Source of the DNA: Dastarcus helophoroides
Taxonomy: Eukaryota > Arthropoda > Insecta > Coleoptera > Bothrideridae
Length of the DNA stretch: 64,000 bases
Reading direction: 5' to 3'
Assembly: GCA_028583605.1 (NCBI GenBank)
Contig: CM053329.1
Span: 40,815,661 to 40,879,660, forward strand
The notes beneath the pieces were generated by a model. The model searched no databases and was not told the DNA's origin. It was given only the letters and a program-made list of their open reading frames with translations. The stretch's first letter is position 1, and every line of letters starts with the position of its first letter. The translations under genes and the position numbers were made by a program. This document shows positions 23,160-35,118 of the stretch, piece after piece.

Positions 23160-25160
23160 AAGAGGATTATTTAAAAAGTCGAAATTTCTAAAAATCATCG
23201 AATTTTGGAAAAAGCGACGAAATTTAGTAAATAAGTCATTAAAAAAATTAAAACTTCGAAAAGAAAAAGGCACAAAGTCGACATTCTGAAAATATAGATC
23301 AAATTCCTAAAAAAAAGTCTAAATTCCGAAATTGATTCAAAATTTTGAAAAAGTCGAAATTTTGATTAAAAAAAATCGAAATTTTTGAAAAATTTTCAAA
23401 TTAGTTTAAAATTTCCAAAAATATTTCAAATTCTGGAAAAGAAATGAAAAATTTCGAAAAAATGTGAAAATTTTGGAATTTTCGAGAAACAGTCAGAATT
23501 TCCAGAAGTGATGGAAATTTCAAAAAGATGGACACAATTTCGAAGGAAATTGGAATTTGGAAAAATTGAAATTCCGAAAATTAGTCAAAGTTCTGAATAA
23601 AAAAATGAAATTCTAAAGAAGTCGAAATTTTGAAAAAGTTGGAAGTTTTTAAAGAAATCGAAAATTCAGAAACGGCGATTTGTTTTTAAAAACAGTAAAA
23701 ACTAAAGTAAAAATTCTGGAAAAATTAAAAAATTTGTCAGAAAAAGAGCAAACATTTTCAAAAAGGTCAATATTTTCAAAATTATTTGAAAAATTGAAAA
23801 AAAAAACTGGAAAATTTTGAGAAAACGTAGAAAATCTGGAAAAAACCGAAAATTCAAAAAAAAAGGGGCAAAATTCGAAGAAAAGTTAAAATTTGAAAAA
23901 AAAAGTCGAAATTCCGAAAACAAGTCGAAATTGTGAAGAAAAACTGCAAAAATCGAAATTTTGAAAAAGGTCGAGTTTTTAATAAAATCGAAAATTCAAT
24001 TTTTTAGCAACAGTCAGGAAAAAAAAAACGGCATACAAAAAAGTCAGGAAAGTCAAAATTTCTAAAAAAATTCAAAATTTCGAAAAGATGTCGACATTTA
24101 AAGATAAAAGAATTTTGAAAAACGACCACACGTTTTTGCAGACTGTCAAAACTTCTAAAACTATTAAAGGTTTGGAAAAAAGGCTCCAAAGTTCTTAAAA
24201 AACGTGAGAAATTTGTAACAAATTTTTGAAATTATTGAGAAATAGTCGAAATTTCGAGAAACGATCGATATTATAAAAAAAAGAGAAAACATAAAATTTG
24301 AAAAGAAAGTTCGAAATTTCGAAAATAAGTTGAAATTTTGAAGAAAAAAACAAAATTCTGCAAAAATCGAAATTTTGAAAAAGGTCGACTTTTTAATACC
24401 ATCGAAAATTCTAAAATGGCGAATTTTTTTAACAACAGTCAAGAAAACCAAAATTTCTAGTAAAATTCAAAATTTCGAAAAGGTGTCGACATTTAATGAT
24501 AAAAAAAATTTTGAAAAAAGGTCAAGATTTTTTAAACCGTCAAAATTTCTTACAGTATTTGAGGTTTGAAAAAAAGGCTGTAAAGTTTCGAAAAAACGTG
24601 AAAAATCTGTAAAAAAGTTCTCGAATTATCGAGCAATAGTAAAAATTTTGAGAAACAATCCATATTTAAAAAAAAAGAGGCACAGTTTCTCGAAGGGAAG
24701 ATAAAATTTGAAAAGAAAGGTCAAAATTCAGAAAATCAGTCAAAATTTGAAAAAAACAACAAAATTCTGCAAAAATCGAAATTTTGAAAAGGGTCGTCGA
24801 GTTTTTAATAAAATCAAAACTTCTAAAATGGCGAATTTTTTTAACAACAGTCAAGAAATTCAAAATTTCTAGGAACATTCAAAATTTCGAAAAAGTGTTT
24901 ACATTTAAAGATAAAAAAATTTGAAAAACGGCAAAGATTTTTCAAACCGTCAAAATTTCTAAAACTATTTGAGGTTTGGAAAAATAGCTGTAAAGTTTTG
25001 AAAAAACGTGAAAAATCTATAAAAATTTCTCAAATTATCTAGAAATAGTCAAAATTTCGAGAAACAATCGATATTTAAAAATAAAGAGACACAATTTCGA
25101 AAAAAAGATAAAATTTGAAAAAAAAGGCCGAAATTCCGAAAATCAGTCGAATTTCCGAAA
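23160..25160 (+). repeat. A-rich array with 414-bp higher-order repeat
   Basis: TCGAAATTTTGAAAAA-like units. The landmark GAAAAAGGTCGAGTTTTTAATA recurs near 23971, 24384 and 24798 (413 and 414 bp), followed each time by AATGGCGAATTTTTTT-like words and CAACAGTCA. Confidence 0.9.
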
Positions 25161-27440
25161 ATCGGTAAGTAAGTAAGTTTGTACGTTTGTACGTTTGTAC
25201 GCTTGTACGTTTGTACTTTTGTAAGTTTGTAAGTTTGTAAGTTTGTAAGTTTGTACGTTTGTACGTTTATACCTTTGTACGTTTGTACGTTTGTAAGTTT
25301 GTAAGTTTGTACGTTTGTAAGTTTGTAAGTTTGTAAGTTTGTAAGTTTGTAAGTTTGTAAGTTTGTACGTTTGTAAGTTTGTAAGTTTGTAAGTTTGTAA
25401 GTTTGTACGTTTGTAAGTTTGTAAGTTTGTAAATTCGTAAGTTTGTACGTTTGTACGTTTGTACGTTTGTACGTTTGTACGTTTGTACGTTTGTACGTTT
25501 GTACGTTTGTACGTTTGTATGTTTGTACGTTTGTACGTTTGTACGTTTGTTTGTTTGTATGTTGTATGCTTGTATGTTTGTACGTTTATAAGTTTCTATA
25601 TTTGTACGTTTGTACGTTTGCACGTTTGTACGTTGGTACGTTTGTACGTTTGTAAGTTTGTAAGTTTGTACGTTTGTACGTTTGTACGTTTGTACGTTTG
25701 TACGTTTGTACGTTTGTACGTTTGTACGTTTGTGCTTTTGTACGTTTGTTTGTTTGTATGTTTGTGTGCTTGTATGTTTGTACGTTTATAAGTTTCTATG
25801 TTTGTACGTTTGTACGTTTGCACGTTTGTACCTTGGTACGTTTGTACGTTTGTACGTTTGTAAGTTTGTACGTTTGTACGTTTGTGCGTTTGTACGTTTG
25901 TTTGTTTGTATGTTTGTGTGCTTGTATGTTTGTACGTTTATAAGTTTCTATGTTTGTACGTTTGCACGTTTGTACGTTTCTAGGTTGGTACGTTTGTATA
26001 TTTCTAAGTTTATAAGTTTGTACGTTTGTACGGTGGCACGTTTGTACGTTTGTTTGTTTGTACGTTTGTACGTTTGTGCGTTTGTACGTTTGTTTGTTTG
26101 TATGTTTGTGTGCTTGTACCGTGGTCGTTTGTACGTTTGTACGTTTGTAAGTTTGTAAGTTTGTACGTTTGTACGTTTGTACGTTTGTACGTTTGTACGT
26201 ATGTACGTTTGTACGTTTGTACGTTTGTACGTTTGTACGTTTGTACGTTTGTACGTTTGTACGTTTGTACGTTTGTACGTTTGCACGTTTGCGCGTTTGT
26301 ACGTTGGTACGTTTGTACGTTTCTAGGTTGGTACGTTTGTACATTTCTAAGTTTATAAGTTTGTACTTTTGTACGTTTGCACGTTTGTACGTTTGTTTGT
26401 TTGTATGTTTGTATGCTTGTACGTTTGTACGTTTGTAAGTTTCCATGTTTGTACGTTGGTACGTTTGTGCGATTGTTTGTTTGTATGTTTGTATGCTTAT
26501 ACGTTTGTAAGTTTCTATGTTTGTACGTTTGTACGTTTGTACGTTTGTACGTTTGTGCGTTTGTACGTTTGTTTGTTTGTATGTTTGTGTGCTTGTATGT
26601 TTGTACGTTTATAAGTTTCTATGTTTGTACGTTTGTACGTTTGTAAGTTTGTAAGTTTGTACGTTTGTACGTTTGTACGTTTGTACGTTGGTACGTTTGT
26701 ACGTTGGTACGTTTGTACGTTTATACGTTTGTACGTTTGTACGTTTGTAAGTTTGTACGTTTGTACGTTTGTACGTTTGTACGTTTGTACGTTTGTACGT
26801 TTGTACGTTTGTACGTTTGTACGTTTGTACGTTTGTACGTTTGTTTGTTTGTATGTTTGTATGCTTGTACGTTTGTACGTTTGTAAGTTTCCATGTTTGT
26901 ACGTTGGTACGTTTGTGCGATTGTTTGTTTGTATGTTTGTATGCTTATACGTTTGTAAGTTTCTATGTTTGTACGTTTGTACGTTTGTAAGTTTGTACGT
27001 TTGTACGTTGGTACGTTTGTACGTTGGTACGTTTGTACGTTTATACGTTTGTACGTTTGTACGTTTGTACGTTTGTACGTTTGTACGTTTGTACGTTTGT
27101 ACGTTTGTACGTTTGTACGTTTGTACGTTTGTACGTTTGTACGTGTGTACGTTTGTTTGTTTGTATGTTGTATGCTTGTATGCTTGTATGTTTGTACGTT
27201 TATAAGTTTCTATGTTTGTACGTTTGTACGTTTGCACGTTTGTACGTTGGTACGTTTGTACGTTTCTAGGTTGGTACGTTTGTACATTTCTAAGTTTATA
27301 AGTTTGTACGTTTGTACGTTTGCACGTTTGTACGTTTGTTTGTTTGTATGTTTGTATGCTTGTACGTTTGTACGTTTGTAAGTTTCTATGTTTGTACGTT
27401 GATACGTTTGTGCGATTGTTTGTTTGTATGTTTGTATGCT
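25161..27440. repeat. 8-bp microsatellite (TACGTTTG)n
   Basis: Long array of TACGTTTG with TAAGTTTG variants concentrated at 25200-25440. From 25440 a composite block (TTTGTTTGTATG, then TGCTTGTATGTTTG, then TTATAAGTTTCTATG) recurs many times at uneven spacing of about 150-300 bp. Frames open on both strands are artefacts. Confidence 0.96.
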
Positions 27441-28083
27441 TATACGTTTGTATGTTTGTTGTATGTGTTGTATGTTTTATGGTTGTATGTTTGTAGTTTG
27501 TATTGTATGTTTGGTATGTTTGTATGTTTGTATGTTTGTATGTTTGTATGTTTGTATGTTTGTATGTTTGTATGTTTGTATGTTTGTATGTTTGTATGTT
27601 TGTATGTTTGTATGTTTTGTATGTTTGTATGTTTGTATGTTTGTATGTTTGTATGTTTGTATCTTTGTATGTTTGTATGTTGTATGTTTGTATGTTGTAT
27701 GTTTGTATGTTTGTATGTTTGTATGTTTGTATGTTTGTATGTTTGTATGTTTGTATGTTTGTATGTTTGTATGTTTGTATGTTTGTATGTTTGTATGTTT
27801 GTATATTGTATGTTGTATGTTTGTATGTTTGTATGTTGTATGTTTGTATGTTTGTATGTTTGTATGTTTGGTATGTTTGTATGTTGTATGTTGTATGTTT
27901 GTATGTTGTAAGTTTTTATGCTTGTATGTTTGTATGTTTGTATGTGTATGTTGTATGTTTGTATGTTTGTATGTTGTATGTTTGTATGTTTGTATGTTTG
28001 TATGTTTGTATGTTTGTATGTTTGTATGTTTGTTATGTTTTGTATGTTTGTATGTTGTTAGTTTGTATGTTGTATTTTGTTAT
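27441..28083. repeat. 8-bp microsatellite (TATGTTTG)n
   Basis: The unit changes abruptly from TACGTTTG to TATGTTTG near 27440. There are occasional 7-bp or shorter units (TTGTATGTTGTATG). The array ends at CGCTCAACGCGCCCAAAG, which resembles the downstream end of family C. Confidence 0.95.
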
Positions 28084-29066
28084 GCAAAATCGCTCAACGC
28101 GCCCAAAGAAGTTTTCAGTTCAAAAATAGAAATTTTAAAAATCCAAAAAATTCGTAAAAGTCGAAATTTCCGATAAAAATCGAAGCTTAAAAAAAGTGTT
28201 ATTTTATCACCTGGGAACAATCAACACTGCTGATGTTCAACAGCGTAAGATGACTGAGGTGAAATAATTATATTTGGGAAGCAACTTCCCTTTATTTTTA
28301 CCAACGATTTTTAACTTACAACAAACGCGTGATTAAACCAACAAATTCAAACTATGCGACGACAGATTTGTTGTTTCGCGTTAACGCGCCGTTAGCAATT
28401 GCAATGCAAATTTCGTTTAGCAAACAGTTTATTCAATTTTCGAGTGCAAATTTCGTTATTCGACCGAATTGGTTCCCCCGCCCGCCCCAAATTAGGTTAT
28501 TTCATTTTCTTTTGTGTTTACTTTGTCCTTAATTTATAATTTCTGGGTACATTTCCTGTGTTTCGGTCCCGTCCGCAATCTAGGACACGGCCGACATCCG
28601 CACAAAAACAAAAAAAAAACCGCAGCATTTGCGATAATTAGAGGGAGTGCGGCAATAAAATGAATCTTTTGTTGTTCTCGCTGTTAAACGCAAAGTTTTA
28701 ATGAAGCACTCAAATATTGTTACGAGTCTCGGGGTATATTTTGAGTCGAGTAAAATGTAGCAAATTGTGATAATGTTTCCGGGCGTTGGCATGGTTAAAT
28801 AGAATCAATATGCATCCATAGTAAATTTAAATTATGGATTTGTCATGTAATTTTGGGGAGACAGCTTGCATTTAATTATAGCTTCCTGCCGTAAAATAAT
28901 GCGAGTTATTGACAAACGTAGACGTAAAATCCATTTATGAAATTTTTTTGTTAGTGTTCCCAAACTTTCGATATCTGTTCACCTTTTTCGTAATATTTCA
29001 TGATTTTGGGTACATCTTGTTAAAAAATGCATCCTATCTAATATATGAGAAAGTGTGTTTGTTGAA
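28084..29066. other. single-copy stretch, no gene recognised
   Basis: Balanced to AT-rich DNA with GC-richer words (GACACGGCCGACATCCGC). Open frames at 28329, 28580 (minus) and 28909 show no family. Nothing assignable. Confidence 0.4.
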
Positions 29067-29110
29067 CGTATCAACGAATTTGAACAAAACATCATTCTGT
29101 AATCTGCACG
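29067..29110 (+). repeat. 44-bp two-copy dispersed repeat
   Basis: CGTATCAACGAATTTGAACA onward is matched at 41780-41823 with one mismatch over 44 bp. The flanks are unrelated. Confidence 0.8.
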
Positions 29111-29520
29111 AACTCTTTAAAGTTGTGCAAGTTAATTAGTCGAGAATTTGCAAAAGAGAGGCTTTCGGAAATCGAAATTTAAGAAGTAAACATTATGAAA
29201 AAGGGCGAAATTTTTGAGAAAGAATCTATCTTAAAAAAAGCACAAATTTTGAAAAGAAATTTTCGGAAAAATCGTAACCTAAAAAAAGTCGAAATTTCCA
29301 AAGAAATAAATGCTTTCAAAAAGAGGACATTTTGAAAAAATATGAAATTTTCAAAGTTAAGATTTGCACCAAAAAGTCAAAATTTTCGAAAAAAAATCTA
29401 AATTTGAAAAAATCGAACTTTTCTAAAAAATGGAACTTTTCTAAAAAATCGACGTTTTCTAATTTGCAAAAAAATGAATTTTCTGTCGCAACTTAAAAGT
29501 AAATATTTGAACATTGACCT
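29111..29520 (+). repeat. degraded A-rich repeat DNA
   Basis: Short stretch of AAAAAGTCGAAATTTCC-like units from 29160 to about 29480. Confidence 0.6.
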
Positions 29521-30995
29521 AATGTTTTACTTATTATAAACTGCTTAATTCATGCATGTTTCTTTTCCACATTAATAATTTTTCCCATTTTTATCACAAC
29601 TTTATTTGATAGTTATTCATATTTGTTTATATTAATTGTTGTGTAATACTTAAATAATTTGGTTTTCATTATTGAACAGGAAAGAGCTGTAGCTTGAAAC
29701 AAAGCTTTTTAAATGAATTGATGTTTGTCCCCGAAAAAGCAATTTAAGCCAAAAAGCTTCCCCGTAACGAAATTTATCGTTTTTCTGTTAAATACACGAA
29801 TAATTAATCTGCAAGGTTAGAGGTGATTTAATTACATGTTTCAAAGGATCTTGGGGAAACAAATCCTTTTGTAAAACAACGTCGGGCACATGTGAAGCAA
29901 AAGACTCGAGTACAATGCACAAAGAAACAAAAAGTTCACAGAAAGGTTCTAATAGAAAATTATTGTCCGAACGAACGTTCCCTAATGGCGATGCAACTAA
30001 TAGCTTAGTTTCGTGAAATTTTTCATAAGGTTACACAAGATGAAAAACCAATAAAGCGGGAGAGAGAACCTTTTAGAAATTCCCCCTTTTTATGACGTTT
30101 TAACCCTCACCGGGAATATATTGCGTGGAAAGTGTTCCGCGGACCTATCACTTGTTTATCCCGGATATAACCCTAAACCTAAGGGAAGTAGTTTACGTTG
30201 TATCCGACCCCTGGTCAGCGATAAATACCGCCAGAGTCATTATTTATTCCGCTATGAAATGTGACCCAGTAAGTCAACAAATCGACGCTTTTTTTTAATA
30301 GAGGGCGCTCGAAACCTCACTGAAATTTTATGAAAACGTCAATATCTTCCAAGGATTAATTTATAATCCTGTTATTTCAAACCAACATCACATTATAAAT
30401 AAGTTATGACTGCGTCTACCGAATTACGTGCTCGACAAAGAAATTAAATTTGCACAGTATGCTCCACTTCCTCGACACAAAATAAATAAACTTCGAACTT
30501 TCGCATACTCTAATCTCATATTCCGAGGGAGAGCAACTCTTCCCTAAACAAGTTATTTTCTTTGTCGCCTCTTCCACGACACACCCCTTTATCGCACCCT
30601 CGATCTACGCGACGCATTTCCAAAAAACTATCCCTCACGCGCCGATGACCCGATTTTGACGTAAATTAGGCACGTTTGAAGAGAAACGTTCATAAAAAAG
30701 TCCCTTCGAAATTACGCCGCTTTCGAAGTTGCGCCTTGCAGAGCCTTTTACGCGGACGTGACTCGAAATTAAAAAAAGGACTCGGTTCGGACTGAAAAAA
30801 TCCGATGAGTTACTTAATGACTTCCGCAGAAAACGCCCCTCTAAAAGTAAGGAATCGGCGCCCCCAGAATTGTTACGCTTAGTTTCTATTTGTTTCCATT
30901 TCTGGCGTTGTTTGATGAAGGGCAAACATACGTTATTTGTTCAATCAATCACTTGGAGAAGCTTAAAGTAGTAGGGCTGTTCATCTTTAGCAAGT
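29521..30995. other. single-copy stretch, no gene recognised
   Basis: About 1.5 kb without tandem repeats. A minus-strand open frame at 30635-30925 has no recognisable domain. GC content rises near 30100-30250 and 30600-30850. It could be ordinary intergenic or intronic DNA. Confidence 0.4.
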
Positions 30996-31670
30996 TAGAC
31001 TCATAAAACGTAGAGTTTAAAATCACCTGAATTGAAATTTAGGTGAACTCCAGCCACGCAATTTCAGAGTCACGTTAATTCAAAGTCACGTAAGATTGAG
31101 GTCACGTAAGATTAAAGGACACATGAATTCAAAGTCATGCTGGAAATCATGTAAGTTCAAAATTATATAGACTCAAGGTCAGCTAAGTTCAAGGTCATCT
31201 AAGTTCAAGATCATCTAAGTTCAAGGTCATCCAATTTCAAGGTCATCTAAGTTTAAGGTCATCTAAGTTCAAGGTAATCTAAGTTCAAGGTTATCTAAGT
31301 CCAAGGTCACATGAACAAAGGTTGCATAAGATCAAAGGCAGGTGAGCTCAAGGTCATTTGAATTCTGGTTTACGTTAACTCAACATCACGCTAGTTCAGG
31401 GTCACGTTAGTTCAAGGTAGCGTGTGTTCAAAATCGCGTTAGCTTAAAGTCACGTGAATTCAAGGTAATGTAAACTCAAAGTCATTTGAGTTCAAATTCA
31501 CGTTAGCTCAAGGTCATGTGTATTCAACCTCAGTTGATCTCGAGATCATGCGAGCTTAACCTTACGTGAGCTAAGGTCTCATGAGTTTAAGAGCACACGA
31601 ACTTAAGATCACGTGAATTGAAAATCACAGGATCTCAGTATCACGAAAGTTCAAAGTCACGTAGGTTTAA

Positions 31671-31877
31671 ATTGAAATACAGAACTTGTTTCCTGAAACC
31701 AAGAAAGATTTTAAAAAACACAACAAATGTTTCTATAACGTGTTTCGACAGCCAAGCTGTCATCTTCGGAGACGCGTTAGAGCAACCTTTTTTGTGTTTT
31801 TAAATTTTCTTGATTTCAGGGGACAAGTTCTGTATTTCAATTTTTGAAAATAAACAAAGACCAGTCCGTACCATCAA
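31671..31877 (+). mobile_element. family A palindromic insertion with 12-bp duplication
   Basis: Flanked by ACGTAGGTTTAA at 31659-31670 and 31878-31889. The uninterrupted counterpart (GTCACGTAGGTTTAAGGTCA) is present at about 32825 in the same array, so the empty site is visible. The antisense arm carries stem II as GACAGC/GCTGTC and then joins a sense arm at GACGCGTTAGAGCAACC. It ends GACCAGTCCGTACCATCAA. Confidence 0.88.
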
Positions 31878-34800
31878 ACGTAGGTTTAAGGTCACGTAAG
31901 ATTGAGGTCACATGAGCTCGAAGTCAGGTGCGTCCAAGGTCACACGAGTTCGAAGTCAAGTTTTTCTTTCAAGGTCACATAAGCTCAAGTCGGGCGAATT
32001 CAAAGTCATGTGAGCTTAAGGCCACCTGGGTTAGGGATTATATTAGCCAGTTTGGGGTTAGCTCGCATTTGCGTGGGTTCAAGGTTAAGTAGACTCAAGG
32101 TCACTCAAGTTCGAAATGATTCCAGCTCAAGGTCACGGTGGTTCAACGTCTCGTGATCTCAAGGTCACACGAGTTAAAGGTCATATAAGCGCAAACTCAT
32201 ATGATGTCAAGGTCAGGTGCGTTCAAGGTCACATAAGTTCAAATCAGGCAAATTCAAAGTCACGGGCGGTCAAAATTGCGTTAGATCAGGATCATGTGAG
32301 CTCAAGGCCATCTGAGTTCAGGATTATATTAGTCAGTTTGAGGTTACGTTAGCTCGCGTTTGCGTAAGTTCAAGGTGAAGTAGACTCAAGGTCACTCAAC
32401 TTCGAGGTGATTCTAGCTTAAGGTCACGGTAGTTCAACGTCTTGTGATCTTAAGGTCACAAGAGTTTAAGGTCATATAAGCTCAATGTCATATGGCCTCA
32501 AGGCCAGTTGCGTTCAAGGTCGCGTAAGCTCAAAATTGCGTAATCTCAAGGTTACTTACATTCAAAGTCGCGTGAGTTCAAGGTCGGGTGAGTTCAAGGT
32601 TGCGTGAGTTTAAGGTTGCGTGACATCAAAGTAGCGTGCGTTTAAAGTCACGTGAGTTCAATGTCAAATACGCTCAAGGTTGTGTAAGCTCAAAATCACG
32701 TAATCTTAAGGTCAAGAACTCATGTGACCTCAATCTTACGTGAGCTAAGGTCTCATGAGTTTAGGATCACACGAGCTTAAGATCACGTGAATTGAAAATT
32801 ACAGGATCTCGTGAGTTCAAAGTCACGTAGGTTTAAGGTCACGTAAGATTGAGATTACATAAGCTCAAAGTCAGGTGCGCCTAAGGTCACATGAACCCAA
32901 AGTCAGGTGTGTTCAAGGTCACATACACTCAAGTCAGGCGAATTCAATGTCACGTGCAGTCAAGATTTTCGTTAGATCAGGATCATGTGATCTCAAGGCC
33001 ACCCGAGTTCGGGATTATATAAGCCAGTTTGAGGTTACGTTAGCTCGAATTTGCGTGGGTTCAAACTTAAGGAGAATCAAGGTCACCCAAGTTCGAGGTG
33101 ATTCTAGCTCAAGGTCACAGTAGTTCAACGTCTTGTGATTCCAAGGTCACAAAAGTTTAAGGTCATATAATCTTAATGTCATATGGTCTCAAGGCCAGTT
33201 GCGTTCAAGGTCGCGTAAGCTCAAAATTGCGTAATCTCAAGGTTATTTACATTTAAAGTCGCGTGAGTTCAAGGTCGCGTGAGTTTAAGGTCACGTGAGT
33301 TCAATGTCATACGTTCAAGGTTGTGTAAGCTCAAAATCACGTGATTTCAAGGTCAAGAGCTCATGGCACTTCAATTTTACGTGAGCTAAGGTCCCATGAG
33401 TTTAAGATCACACGAGCCTAAGATCACGTGAATTGAAAATTACAGGATCTCGGTGTCACGTGAGTTTAAAGTCACGTGGGCTTAAGGTCACGTAAGATTA
33501 AGGTCACATGAGCTCGAAGTCAAGTGCTCCAATGCCACATGAGCTCGAGGTCAGGTGCGTTCAAGGTTACATAAGCTCAAATCAGGCGAACTCAAAGTCA
33601 TGTGCGGTCAAGATTGCGTTAGATCAGGATCATGTGATCTCAAGGCCACCCGAGTTCGGGATTATATAAGCCAGTTTGAGGTTACGTTAGCTCGAATTTG
33701 CGTGGGTTCATACTTAAGTAGAATCAAGGTCACTCAAGTTCAAGCTCAAGGTCACAGTAGTTCAAAGTCTTGTGATTCCAAGGTCACAAAAGTTTAAGGT
33801 CATATAAGCTTAATGTCATATGGTCTCAAGGCCAGTTGCGTTCAAGGTCGCGTAAGCTCAAAATTGCGTAATCTCAAGGTTATTTACATTCAAAGTCGCG
33901 TGAGTTCAAGGTCGCGTGAGCTTAAGGTCACGTGAGTTCAATGCCATACGTTCAAGGTTGTGTAAGCTCAAAATCACGTGATCTCAAGGTCAAGAGCTCA
34001 TGGCACCTCAATTTTACGTGAGCTAAGGTCTCATGAGTTTAAGATCACACGAGCCTAAGATCACGTGAATTAAAAATTACAGGATCTCGGTGTCATGTGA
34101 GTTTAAAGTCACGTGGGCTTAAGGTCACGTAAGATTAAGGTCACATGAGCTCGAAGTCAAGTGGTCTAATGTCACATGAGCTCGAAGTCAGGTGCGTTCA
34201 AGGTTACATAAGCTCAAATCAGGCGAGCTCAAAGTCACGTGCGGTCAAGATTGCGTTAGATCGGGATCATGTGAGCTCAAGGCCACCTAAGTTCGGGATT
34301 ATATTAGCGAGTTTGAGGTTACGTTAGCTCGAATTTGCGTGGGTTCAAGGTTAAGTAGACTCAAGGTCACTCAAGTTCGAGATGATTCTAGCTCAAGGTT
34401 ACGGTAGTTCAACGTCTCCTGATCCCAAGGTCACACGAGTTTAATGTCATCTAAGCTCAAGGTCTTATGATCTCAAAGCCAGTTGCGTTTAAGGTCGCGT
34501 AAGCTCAAAATTGCGTAAACTCAAGGTTTCTAACATTTAAAGTCGCGTAAGTTCAAGGTCGCGTGAGTTCAAGGTAGCGTGACATCAAGGTCGCACGTTT
34601 AAGGTCACGATAGTTCAATGTCATATACGCTCAAGGTTGTGTAAGGTCAAAATCACGTGATTTCAAGGTCACTTACGTTCAAGGTCGCTCATGTTCAAGG
34701 TCGCGTAAACTCAAGGTTGCGTGAGCTCAAAGTTATGAGAGATTCAGCATTAAATTGGCTTAAGGTTGCGTCTGTTTAGGGTCTTGGCTTGTGTTTGCGT

Positions 34801-35086
34801 GAGCTCAAGGTTGAGTAGGCGCAAGCTCACTTGAGTTCAAGGTCATTCTAGCTCAAGATCATGTTAATTTAAACGTCTTGTGATCTGAAGGTTACGTGAG
34901 CTTGGCGTCTCGTTATCTGAAGGTCGCGCAAGTTCAGGATTATATTAGCCAAAGCTGTTTCTATTTAAGGTCACGTTAGCTCGCGTTTGCGTGAGTTCAA
35001 GGTAAAGTATACTCAAGGTCACTTAAGTTCAAGGTGATTCTAACTGAAGGTCACAATAGTTTATCGTCTTGTGAGCTCAAAGTCTC

Positions 35087-35118
35087 CTGATCAGGACATC
35101 AGGAGATGTCCTGATCAG
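35087..35118. repeat. perfect 14-bp inverted repeat in the minisatellite
   Basis: CTGATCAGGACATC at 35087-35100 and its reverse complement at 35105-35118, with a 4-base spacer. It is unique within the array. Confidence 0.8.

Noticed and set aside
20318..23273. Open frames of 858-955 codons on the minus strand
   Set aside because: All three frames are open because the 8-bp unit contains no stop in any register. The translations are CLSVFLSF-type repeats with no domain, signal or start context.
25267..28176. Open frames of up to 250 codons on both strands
   Set aside because: Produced by TACGTTTG/TATGTTTG units; both strands and several frames are open at once.
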